64,000 nucleotides of DNA, taken from assembly GCA_004193205.1 (NCBI GenBank), contig RZUM01000018.1, positions 45,250 to 109,249 on the forward strand, written 5' to 3'. Both the position numbers and the translations under genes were made by a program. The stretch comes from Gordonia sediminis (GTDB taxonomy: Bacteria; Actinomycetota; Actinomycetes; Mycobacteriales; Mycobacteriaceae). Positions 16,532 through 23,730 of the stretch are shown here, one piece after another (the first letter of the stretch is position 1; each line of letters begins with the position of its first letter). The notes beneath the pieces are model-generated. The model saw nothing but the letters and a program-made list of their open reading frames with translations, did no database searches and was not told where the DNA came from.

Positions 16532-17647
16532 GTGCCCATCCCCGACGACGACAACGCGTCCGGCGACCGCGAGGTCTTCGTCCTGTCCCGCCCACACGGT
16601 ACGGTCCGCGGCCATGGTTGCGCGGGGTCGTTCACCGACACCGCCGACGCCGCCGAGGCGCTGCGCACCGCATCTGTGGATGCTGTCGTCGGGGCCATCC
16701 CGTTCGATCCGGCCGATCCGGCGGCGTTGCTGGTCCCCCGCTCACTTGAGCACTCGCCGTCGCCGCTCGACGGCGCGCCCCCGACGAGCCGACGAATCAC
16801 CGCGGTGGTCGATCACCCCGCCGCGTCCGAGCATCGTGAGCGTGTCATTCGCGCCGTCAAACACATCGTCGACGGCGACGTGGACAAGGTGGTGCTGGCC
16901 CGGTCGATGGATCTGACTGTCGAGCCCGCCGTCGATGTCACCGAACTCCTCGGCGCCCTCGCCCACGGCAATACCGAGCACAACGCCTTCGCCGTCGACG
17001 TGGGTATGGCCACCGGTAGCGGTAGGTGGTTGCTCGGTGCGAGTCCGGAGTTGTTGCTGCGCAAGGAAGGGCGCCGGGTGACCTGCCGCCCGTATGCGGG
17101 CTCGGCACCCCGCAGCGCCGATCCGGTCGCCGATCGCGCCGCCGCCCGGGCTCTCGCGTCGTCGTCGAAGGACCGCCGCGAACACGCCTTCGTCGTCGAC
17201 TACCTGCGCGACCGTCTGGCCCCACTATGCGACGAACTCGACGTGCCGTCGGGGCCCGAGGTCCGCTCGACCGGCGAGATCTGGCACTTGGCAACGCCGA
17301 TCCAAGCGACCCTGCGCGACGACACGGTGACCGCACTCGACCTGGCCCTGTCGCTCAGCCCGACACCTGCAGTGTGTGGAACACCGAGTGATGTTGCAGC
17401 ACAACTTATCCGGGACATCGAGGGTCGGCGTGGGCTGTACGCAGGTGCGGTCGGATGGTGCGATGCGCGCGGCGACGGCGAATGGCTGGTGACCATCCGG
17501 TGCCTGGAGTTGTCCGCCGATGGGCACACCCTGCGCACCTGGGCGGGCGGCGGAATCGTCGCGGAGTCCGACCCGCAGGCCGAGCTCGACGAAACCACCG
17601 CCAAGCTGCGCACCGTGCTCAACGCGCTGGGAATCGAGCGTGCCTGA
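16532..17647 (+). CDS. entC: Isochorismate synthase
   Basis: This 371-aa chorismate-utilising enzyme converts chorismate to isochorismate for menaquinone or salicylate-type siderophore synthesis. Diagnostic segments are in order: DKVVLARS, GASPELLLR, SSKDRREHAFVV, STGEIWHLATPI, PTPAVCGTP, GLYAGAVGW and the closing WAGGGIVAESDPQAE with the metal-binding Glu. GTG 16532 is close behind a TAGCGT -10-like box (16520-16525), so the mRNA may be leaderless. The stop overlaps the start of the truncated downstream gene (GTG 17640). Whether it serves menaquinone or siderophore synthesis cannot be decided here, since no partner biosynthetic genes are adjacent. Confidence 0.94.
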   Translation: MPIPDDDNASGDREVFVLSRPHGTVRGHGCAGSFTDTADAAEALRTASVDAVVGAIPFDPADPAALLVPRSLEHSPSPLDGAPPTSRRITAVVDHPAASEHRERVIRAVKHIVDGDVDKVVLARSMDLTVEPAVDVTELLGALAHGNTEHNAFAVDVGMATGSGRWLLGASPELLLRKEGRRVTCRPYAGSAPRSADPVADRAAARALASSSKDRREHAFVVDYLRDRLAPLCDELDVPSGPEVRSTGEIWHLATPIQATLRDDTVTALDLALSLSPTPAVCGTPSDVAAQLIRDIEGRRGLYAGAVGWCDARGDGEWLVTIRCLELSADGHTLRTWAGGGIVAESDPQAELDETTAKLRTVLNALGIERA

Positions 17648-17939
17648 CGACCTGGTCATCGCCCGCAACCCGGACGCCGACTCCTCGCTGCCCTACCTCG
17701 TGCGAATCCCGCTCGGCCCCAACGGCATCATCCTCAAGGTCCGCGACACCTGGCCGCGCACAACCAAGGTCTACTGCCACCGCGCCGAGGAGTGGCCGGC
17801 CGACCAATACACCGCCGGGCCGACCAAATCACCGCCGGGCCGACCAATACACCGCCGGGCCGACCAAATCACCGCCGGGCCGACCAAATCACCGCCGGGC
17901 CGACCAATTCACCGCTGGTCGAGTAGCCAGCGAGCGTAG
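17640..17939 (+). pseudogene. Truncated N-terminus of an ERCC4-nuclease-like actinobacterial protein, running into tandem repeats
   Basis: About 55 residues beginning VPDDLVIARNPDADSSLPYL and ending near KVYCHRAEEWP resemble, from memory, the N-terminus of actinobacterial ERCC4-domain nucleases of about 240-300 aa. After AEEWP the frame enters a 20-bp tandem repeat. Because 20 is not a multiple of 3, the translated tail is a frame-rotating low-complexity peptide (TAGPTKSPPGRPIH type). The frame stops in a dispersed repeat at 17939. No ERCC4 nuclease domain follows on either side, so the gene looks decapitated. The GTG start overlaps entC, as an intact coupled gene would. The family assignment is moderate; the truncation is clear. 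Confidence 0.62.
17801..17914. repeat. 20-bp tandem repeat, about 5.7 copies
   Basis: The unit CGACCAATACACCGCCGGGC alternates with a variant reading CGACCAAATC in its first half. Copies begin at 17801, 17821, 17841, 17861, 17881 and 17901; the last breaks off into a CGCTGGTCGAG dispersed repeat. Near-perfect identity between units implies recent expansion or slippage. Confidence 0.95.
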
Positions 17940-18138
17940 CGAGCCAGCGTATCGAGACCACCATCCGGACGAGTGGCCTCGATACGCCGCTCCTTCGTCG
18001 CGGCTACTCGACCAGCGGGTGAAGGCAAGTGGCCTCGATACGCCGCTCCTTCGTCGCGGCTACTCGACCAGCGGGTGAAGGCAAGTGGCCTCGATACGCG
18101 TCGGGCTCGCAGGCTCGCACGTCGCCACTCGACCAGCG
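17912..18138. repeat. Cluster of dispersed CGCTGGTCGAGTAG / TATCGAGACC repeats
   Basis: One forward copy (17912-17961) starts CGCTGGTCGAGTAGCC and ends TATCGAGACCA. It is followed by inverted copies: a 56-bp unit repeated directly and perfectly at 17972-18027 and 18028-18083, then a diverged inverted copy to 18138. Ends of the element are imperfect inverted repeats (GGTCGAGTA against TATCGAGACC). The same family forms the array at 54071-54475. No open reading frame of substance is present. The cluster lies just beyond the metZ stop. Confidence 0.9.
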
Positions 18139-18169
18139 GGTGGTGCAGCTATTCGACCAGCAGGGTGAG

Positions 18170-19369
18170 TCAGCCGAGCGCCTGGTCGAGATCGGCCAGC
18201 AGATCCTCGACGCCCTCGAGTCCGACGGACAGACGCACCACGGAATCGGTGACGCCGATCGCCGCGCGACCCTCCGGCCCCATGGCCCGGTGCGTCGTCG
18301 TCGCCGGATGCGTGATCAGCGACTTGGAGTCCCCGAGGTTGTTCGAGATGTCCACGATGCGCAGCGCGTTGAGCACCTCGAAGGCCCGCTTCTTGCCCTC
18401 GACGCCGTCGCGGTCGCCGATCTCGAAGGTGACGACCGTACCGCCGCCGGACATCTGCTTGCGCGCCAGCTCGTACTGCGGATGGGACTTCAGGAACGGG
18501 TACTTGACCCACCGCACCCGCGGATCGGCCTCGAGGAACTCCGCGATCCGCAGCGCCGACGACACCGAGGCGTCGAGCCGCAGCCGCATCGTCTCCAGAC
18601 CCTTGAGCATCGTCCACGCGTTGAAGGGGCTCAGCGCCGGACCGGTGTGGCGCATCAGCGTCTGCACCGGGCCGTCGATGTACTCCTTGGAGCCCAGGAT
18701 CGCGCCGCCCATCACCCGGCCCTGACCGTCGATATGTTTGGTGCCGGAATAGACGATGATGTCGGCACCCATATCCAGACCGGACTGCAACAGCGGGGTG
18801 GCGAAGACGTTGTCGAGCACCACCTGCGCGCCGGCCGCATGGGCGAGTTCGCAGACGGCGGCGACGTCGACGAGGGTCTGCATCGGGTTGGACGGGGTCT
18901 CGAAGAAGACCGCGGTGGTCGGCTCGGACAGCGCGGCCTGCCACTGGTCGAGGTCCTCACCGTCGACGAACACGGTCTCGACCCCCCAGCGCGGCAGGAT
19001 CTCGTTGCACACCACGAAGCACGATCCGAACAGGCTGCGCGCGGCGACCAGCCGGTCACCGGCCTTCAGCAATGCGCCCAGCGCGACGAACACCGCGGCC
19101 ATCCCGCTCGCGGTGGCGAAACACGCCTCGGCACCCTCGAGTTGACGCAGCCGCTCCTGGAACACCGCGACGGTCGGGTTCCCGTAGCGCGAGTAGACGA
19201 AACGTTCGTCCTCACCGGTGAAGGCACGCTCGGCGGCCTCGGCGGAGTCGTAGACGTAGCCGCTGGTCAGGTAGAGCGCCTCGGAGGTCTCGTAGAAACC
19301 GGACCGGTCCAGGCCCGCGCGCACCGCCAAGGTGTCGGGCGAAACCCCTTCGGGCAGTTGCCCACTCAC
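18170..19369 (-). CDS. metZ: O-succinylhomoserine sulfhydrylase
   Basis: This 399-aa PLP enzyme of the Cys/Met metabolism family makes homocysteine from O-succinylhomoserine and sulfide. The PLP-Lys lies in IVYSGTKHIDGQGR, and the family segments SRYGNPT, SGMAAVF and SNPMQ are intact. The C-terminal LSVGLE...DLLADLDQAL is typical. GTG 19369 overlaps the rhodanese stop (GTGA), so translation is coupled; the much longer open frame upstream is an artefact. M. tuberculosis metZ (Rv0391) likewise follows a rhodanese gene (Rv0390). The gene ends only 32 bp before the dispersed-repeat cluster. Confidence 0.95.
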   Translation of the reverse strand: MSGQLPEGVSPDTLAVRAGLDRSGFYETSEALYLTSGYVYDSAEAAERAFTGEDERFVYSRYGNPTVAVFQERLRQLEGAEACFATASGMAAVFVALGALLKAGDRLVAARSLFGSCFVVCNEILPRWGVETVFVDGEDLDQWQAALSEPTTAVFFETPSNPMQTLVDVAAVCELAHAAGAQVVLDNVFATPLLQSGLDMGADIIVYSGTKHIDGQGRVMGGAILGSKEYIDGPVQTLMRHTGPALSPFNAWTMLKGLETMRLRLDASVSSALRIAEFLEADPRVRWVKYPFLKSHPQYELARKQMSGGGTVVTFEIGDRDGVEGKKRAFEVLNALRIVDISNNLGDSKSLITHPATTTHRAMGPEGRAAIGVTDSVVRLSVGLEGVEDLLADLDQALG

Positions 19370-19788
19370 GACTGCCGCCACGGCAGGTTGAGCGCGCGCC
19401 AACCCACGGCACCACGATGGTCGTTCTCGTCGAGGGGGCCTTCGAATCCGTCGAGGACGTTGTAGGCCTTCGCAACCCCGTCGGCGGTGGCCGCCTCGGC
19501 GGCGCCGATCGACCGGTGACCGGACCGGCAGAGGAAGATCACCTCGTCGTCGTCGGCGATGCCGGCGTCGCGCAGCTGTTCGACGAAGAGCATGTTGGGC
19601 GCACCATCGGGGAACATGGCCCACTCGATGAAGACGGTCTTCTTGCCGATCACTTCGAGATCCGGGACGCCGACGAAGGACCACTCGGCCCGCGTCCGGC
19701 AGTCGACCAGGATCGCCTTCGGATCGTTCTCCAGCTTTTCCCACGCCTGCTGCGGCGTGAGATCTCCCGCGTAGTTCACGACGTACAC
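19366..19788 (-). CDS. Single-domain rhodanese-like sulfurtransferase
   Basis: This 140-aa rhodanese-fold protein has the active-site Cys in the loop CRSGHRS (near residue 87), the expected six-residue loop of sulfurtransferases. It could carry persulfide sulfur towards methionine synthesis. It sits between a DUF4878-like membrane protein and metZ, overlapping both (13 nt at its start, 4 nt at its stop), so all three are one translation-coupled unit. GTG 19788 is preceded by CTGGAAGG within the upstream gene. It matches Rv0390 in family and neighbourhood. Confidence 0.92.
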   Translation of the reverse strand: MYVVNYAGDLTPQQAWEKLENDPKAILVDCRTRAEWSFVGVPDLEVIGKKTVFIEWAMFPDGAPNMLFVEQLRDAGIADDDEVIFLCRSGHRSIGAAEAATADGVAKAYNVLDGFEGPLDENDHRGAVGWRALNLPWRQS

Positions 19789-20273
19789 ACCTTCCAGTCC
19801 CCGTCCTCGCGCACCACGACCACATCAGTCGTCTGCTCTTGGTCGGGCTTGTCGTCGAAATGCCAATGTACCTGCGCCGTCGCGCGGTCCCCCGACACGG
19901 TGATGTCGGAGATCTCCGGGATGACGATCGGTCCGTTCTCCTCGAGCGACGCCCGGTTCTGTTCGAGGAACGCGGACTCACTCGGGAACGAGTCCGACGC
20001 GAGGTCCGCCGCGCAGGTCGCGGCGCGGAAACTCGCATAGTCGAGCTTGCCGCGCGCGGTATAGAGATCATCGATGGCGTGCTGGACGCGCGCCCCGTCA
20101 CTCATCCGATCGTCGGCCGGCCGCATCAGATAGGAGGTCGCGATCCAGATCACCCCGACCAGCACCACGGCCAACGCCACGAGGAACGGCCAGGCGTCCT
20201 TCCACGAACGCGGCTCGGCGTCGGAGGGACCGGCCGGCCGCGACGAATCCTGATCACGTGGGCCCTTCGCCAT
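19776..20273 (-). CDS. Membrane-anchored DUF4878-like (NTF2-fold) protein
   Basis: This 165-aa protein has a charged cytoplasmic N-terminus (residues 1-27), one transmembrane helix (WPFLVALAVVLVGVIWIATS, about 29-48) and an extracytoplasmic domain of about 110 residues. The domain ends in VVREDGDWKVCTS, the close of an NTF2/lumazine-like DUF4878 domain. ATG 20273 is chosen because it gives the usual short charged N-terminus; the upstream in-frame extension is Pro/Arg-rich shadow. It is first in the operon with rhodanese and metZ. The same terminal pattern (AWKVCT) recurs in the protein at 45333-47174. Function is unknown. Confidence 0.78.
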   Translation of the reverse strand: MAKGPRDQDSSRPAGPSDAEPRSWKDAWPFLVALAVVLVGVIWIATSYLMRPADDRMSDGARVQHAIDDLYTARGKLDYASFRAATCAADLASDSFPSESAFLEQNRASLEENGPIVIPEISDITVSGDRATAQVHWHFDDKPDQEQTTDVVVVREDGDWKVCTS

Positions 20274-20498
20274 GCGGCGGAGTCTATCGGGAGGCGATGA
20301 CCCTGCCGCGTCAGACCCGGCCTCACCGGGAGGCCACTCGCGGGTGAGATTCACGTCACCGGGGTTTTCTTCATCGTGATTCTGAGATTTTGGCCGACAG
20401 CGCCGACCGCCTACCGTAGAAGGAATAAGGGGTCGCGGACGCGGCCACCACCCTCGACTCGCATGAGTCAACGACTACAGGCACGGAAAGCATCCTCC

Positions 20499-21890
20499 AT
20501 GAGTGACATCAGCCGCCCGTTGCGGGTTGCCATCATCGGCGCGGGTCCCGCGGGAATCTACGCCGCCGACGCGTTGATGAAGTCCGACACCGCCAAGGAC
20601 CGCGGCGTCAGCATCGATCTGTACGAGCGTATGCCCGCCCCGTTCGGCCTGATCCGCTACGGGGTCGCTCCCGATCATCCCCGGATCAAGGGCATCATCA
20701 CCGCGCTGCACAAGGTGCTCGACAAGCCGGAGGTGCGGCTGCTGGGCAACGTCGACTACGGCACCGACATCACGCTGGCCGAACTGCGCGACCACTACGA
20801 CGCGGTGATCTTCTCCACGGGCGCGACCGATGACCGCGCACTGGGCATCCCCGGTATCGACCTCGACGGCAGCTACGGCGCCGCGCAGTTCGTGGCGTGG
20901 TACGACGGGCACCCCGACTTCCCGCGCACCTGGCCGCTGGAGGCCGAGAAGGTCGCCGTGATCGGCGTCGGCAACGTGGCGCTCGACGTCGCGCGCGTCC
21001 TCGCCAAGACCGGCGACGAGTTGCTGCCGACCGAGATCCCGGCCAACGTCTACGAGGGACTCAAGGCCAACAAGGCCATCGAGGTGCATGTGTTCGGCCG
21101 CCGCGGACCGGCGCAGGCCAAGTTCACCCCGCTCGAGCTCAAGGAGCTCGACCACTCGCCGAACATCGAGGTCGTCGTCAACCCCGAGGACATCGAGTAC
21201 GACGAGGGTTCGGCTGTGGCACGTCGCAGCTCCAAGATCACCGATCAGGTCGCAACGATCATCGAGAACTACGCGATCCGCGAACCCAAGCAGGGCGCGA
21301 TCCACAAGCTGTTCCTGCACTTCTTCGAGAACCCGACCGAGATCCTCGGCGCCGACGGCAAGGTCGTCGGGCTGCGCACCGAGCGCACCGAACTCGACGG
21401 CACGGGCAACGTGAAGCCGACCGGCCGGACCACCGACTGGGACGTCACCGCGGTCTACCGCGCCGTCGGGTACCTGTCGGACAACCTCCCGCAGATCCCG
21501 TTCGACCAGCAGGCCGGTGTGATCCCCAACGAGGCCGGACGTGTGTTCGACGAGGGGCGTCACGTGACCGGGCTCTACACCACCGGCTGGGTCAAGCGCG
21601 GTCCCGTCGGCCTCATCGGCCACACCAAGGGTGACGCCAACGAGACCGTCGACTGCATCATCGAGGATATGACCAACGAGGCTCTGCTGTCCCCGGCCAA
21701 CCCGGCCGAGGGCGCGATCCTCGAGCTGCTGGAGTCCAAGGGCATCCCGTTCACCACGTGGGACGGCTGGTACCGCCTCGACGAACACGAGCGCGCCCTG
21801 GGCGCCGCCGAGGGCCGCGAGCGCATCAAGGTCGTCGAGCGCGAGGACATGCTCGCCGCCTCCGAGCCGCACAAGGTCGACAAGGCCTGA
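20499..21890 (+). CDS. fprA: NADPH-ferredoxin reductase, FprA type
   Basis: This 463-aa FAD enzyme resembles adrenodoxin reductase and passes electrons from NADPH to ferredoxins, for example for P450s. The FAD site VAIIGAGPAGIYAADAL is at residues 9-25, and the NADP site VIGVGNVALDVARVL is near 150. The motif APFGLIRYGVAPDHP and the C-terminal GPVGLIGHTKGDANET are diagnostic of this family. ATG 20499 is preferred because the FAD fold begins 9 residues later; an in-frame ATG at 20463 is possible. It is a monocistronic gene followed by a very long inverted repeat. Confidence 0.95.
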   Translation: MSDISRPLRVAIIGAGPAGIYAADALMKSDTAKDRGVSIDLYERMPAPFGLIRYGVAPDHPRIKGIITALHKVLDKPEVRLLGNVDYGTDITLAELRDHYDAVIFSTGATDDRALGIPGIDLDGSYGAAQFVAWYDGHPDFPRTWPLEAEKVAVIGVGNVALDVARVLAKTGDELLPTEIPANVYEGLKANKAIEVHVFGRRGPAQAKFTPLELKELDHSPNIEVVVNPEDIEYDEGSAVARRSSKITDQVATIIENYAIREPKQGAIHKLFLHFFENPTEILGADGKVVGLRTERTELDGTGNVKPTGRTTDWDVTAVYRAVGYLSDNLPQIPFDQQAGVIPNEAGRVFDEGRHVTGLYTTGWVKRGPVGLIGHTKGDANETVDCIIEDMTNEALLSPANPAEGAILELLESKGIPFTTWDGWYRLDEHERALGAAEGRERIKVVEREDMLAASEPHKVDKA

Positions 21891-21926
21891 CCCACAGCCG
21901 CCTCCCCGGCGCCCCACCCGCTTCGC

Positions 21927-22031
21927 GCCGAGAGCACCCAAAATTTCACCGAGGGAACCCTCCGCGATCATCGATCGCAACCTGAAAATCAGGCGGAGGG
22001 TTCCCTCGGTGAAATTTTGGGTGCTCTCGGC
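21927..22031. terminator. 39-bp perfect inverted repeat (bidirectional terminator or cruciform element)
   Basis: Arms 21927-21965 and 21993-22031 are perfectly complementary over 39 bp around a 27-nt A/T-richer loop. The element lies between the convergent fprA and secreted-protein genes, where a bidirectional terminator is expected. The stem is about twice as long as the other terminators in this window and contains an AAAATTT run inside the arms. Confidence 0.85.
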
Positions 22032-22076
22032 CCCCCGTCGGTCAGGTTGAGAGGGCCAGCTCGGCTTTGTGGCGCT

Positions 22077-22544
22077 TTAGGGCGTGCCCGGGTTCTGCTC
22101 GTTGCGCCAGTTCTGCCAGTAGCCGAAGTTGTTCAGCAGATTCTCGGCCTCGTCCCCGAAGGTGAAGCCCGAGATCGTCGCCGGGACGCAGCCGAACCAG
22201 CGCGTCTCGATCGGCCGCACCCAGCGCTTGGCCTTGTTGTCCCACTTGGACATCGACTCTCCCGGCTTCAGCTCTTTCACTCGGACCGACGCGCCGTTGA
22301 TCTCGTTCAGGATCACGTTGTGCATCGTCGAGCCGCCGATATTGCGGACCGTCATCCAGCGATACATGTACCAGGCCTGATTCCAGGGCTGACCCCACTG
22401 CCCGAAGTGGCACTCGATCCCCCCGAGGATCTGAAGATCACCGGGCGACGCCGCGCTCGCGGGCGCCGTTCCGGCGAGGGTGCCGGCAGCGATTCCGACG
22501 GTTGCCAGCATCGCCACGCCTGCACGCTTCAGCGACTTCTTCAT
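22077..22544 (-). CDS. Small secreted protein of unknown function
   Basis: This 155-aa protein has a clear Sec signal peptide: basic MKKSLKR, a hydrophobic stretch, and an AxA site (APASA-AS, near residue 31). The mature part is about 124 residues, rich in Trp (WGQPWNQAWYMYRW, WQNWRNEQNP) with two cysteines that could form a disulfide. No family was recognised. It is monocistronic and convergent with fprA across the 39-bp inverted repeat. It could be a cell-wall-associated or host/surface-interacting protein, but nothing in the sequence fixes a role. Confidence 0.8.
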   Translation of the reverse strand: MKKSLKRAGVAMLATVGIAAGTLAGTAPASAASPGDLQILGGIECHFGQWGQPWNQAWYMYRWMTVRNIGGSTMHNVILNEINGASVRVKELKPGESMSKWDNKAKRWVRPIETRWFGCVPATISGFTFGDEAENLLNNFGYWQNWRNEQNPGTP

Positions 22545-22710
22545 CGAACTCTCCTCCGTTGTCGCGCGAACCTACCGGTCGGTTTATCGACCATCGACGT
22601 GCGCATCGTTACCGATGGCACAGTCGATTCACAGCGGGCCGCGTCTTTCGTTATGCAAACTTCATGGCCGCGATCTCTCCGTGACCACGCCCGAAACACC
22701 ACAATTCGGA

Positions 22711-22729
22711 AGTAAGGTAAGGTAACCCT
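22711..22729 (+). promoter_or_regulatory. Degenerate IdeR/DtxR iron box
   Basis: AGTAAGGTAAGGTAACCCT resembles the IdeR consensus TTAGGTTAGGCTAACCTAA in its AGGTAA/GGTAACC core, with roughly 11 of 19 positions matching by eye. It lies directly before the first gene of an iron-siderophore ABC importer, the expected target of iron repression. Confidence 0.55.
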
Positions 22730-22731
22730 TC

Positions 22732-23730
22732 ATGCGCCGCTGGACCGCGTTTCTGCTGCTCATCGCGGTTCTCGTGGTGTCGGTGATAGCTTCTGTGGCC
22801 ATTGGGACACGGTCCCTGCCGCTCGCCGAGGTGGTCGACGCACTGTTGCCGTATCGAGACTCGACGCCGACGTCCGCCGACGCCGTGGGGATCGTCCGCG
22901 AACTGCGCATCCCGCGCACCGCGCTCGGGCTCATCGTCGGCCTGGCCATCGGCGCCGCGGGCGCCCTCGCCCAGGGCCACACCCGCAATCCGCTGGCCGA
23001 CCCCGGCATGCTCGGCGTCAATGCCGGTGCCGCATGCGCGGTGGTCGTCGGCGTCTACGTCCTCGGCATCCAGGGTCCGGTCGCGTTCATGCTGTTCGGG
23101 CTGATCGGGGCCCTGATCGCCTCGGCGGCGGTGTTCGGGCTCGCTTCCCTCTCGGGGGCCGGTCCGCTCACCCTGGTCCTCGCCGGTACCGGCCTATCGG
23201 CCCTGCTGCTGGCGATCACCTCGGGGATCGTGCTGTCGGACAGCGTCACGCTCGATGCGTGGCGATTCTGGAATGTCGGTTCGACGGCGGGACGCGGGAT
23301 GGACGTGTTCTGGGCCGGGCTGCCGTTCATCGTCGTGGGCCTGCTGTTGGCGCTGGGCAGCGGGTTCTTCCTCAACGTGCTCAGCCTCGGCGATGACATG
23401 ACCGAGAGCCTCGGGTCGCGGGTGATGGTGATCCGCGCGGTCGGGATCGGCGCCATCACCCTCCTGATCGGGGCGGCCACCGCGGCCTGCGGACCGATCA
23501 CCTTCCTCGGTCTCGTGGTGCCGCACATCGCCCGCGTGATCACCGGACCCGACTACCGCTGGATCATTCCGTACTCGGCGCTGCTCGGCGCGATCCTCAT
23601 GCTGGTCTGCGATGTGCTCGGGCGCGTGATCGCCCGGCCCGGGGAAGTCCAGGTCGGCGTGGTGCTGGCCCTGGTGGGTGCGCCCTTCCTCATCGCGCTG
23701 GTCCGCACGAAGAGGCTGGCCGCAGTATGA
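22732..23730 (+). CDS. Iron-siderophore ABC transporter permease (FecCD family)
   Basis: This 332-aa integral membrane protein has about 9-10 helices. The segments GAAGALAQGHTRNPLADPGMLG and the C-terminal GPITFLGLVVPHIAR are the FecCD hallmarks, including the cytoplasmic loop that contacts the ATPase. It begins immediately after an iron-box-like sequence, with little room for a ribosome-binding site, so the mRNA may be leaderless or start slightly downstream. Its stop overlaps the next permease (ATGA). With the two following genes it forms an importer for ferric siderophore; no substrate-binding lipoprotein is encoded here. Confidence 0.95.
   Translation: MRRWTAFLLLIAVLVVSVIASVAIGTRSLPLAEVVDALLPYRDSTPTSADAVGIVRELRIPRTALGLIVGLAIGAAGALAQGHTRNPLADPGMLGVNAGAACAVVVGVYVLGIQGPVAFMLFGLIGALIASAAVFGLASLSGAGPLTLVLAGTGLSALLLAITSGIVLSDSVTLDAWRFWNVGSTAGRGMDVFWAGLPFIVVGLLLALGSGFFLNVLSLGDDMTESLGSRVMVIRAVGIGAITLLIGAATAACGPITFLGLVVPHIARVITGPDYRWIIPYSALLGAILMLVCDVLGRVIARPGEVQVGVVLALVGAPFLIALVRTKRLAAV

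Noticed and set aside
17801-18138. Possible CRISPR array
   Set aside because: Units are contiguous 20-bp repeats without spacers, followed by dispersed palindromic elements; no cas genes are present.
20274-20471. Upstream in-frame extension of the DUF4878-like gene
   Set aside because: The extension is Pro/Arg-rich, covers the promoter region divergent from fprA and disrupts the normal short charged N-terminus.
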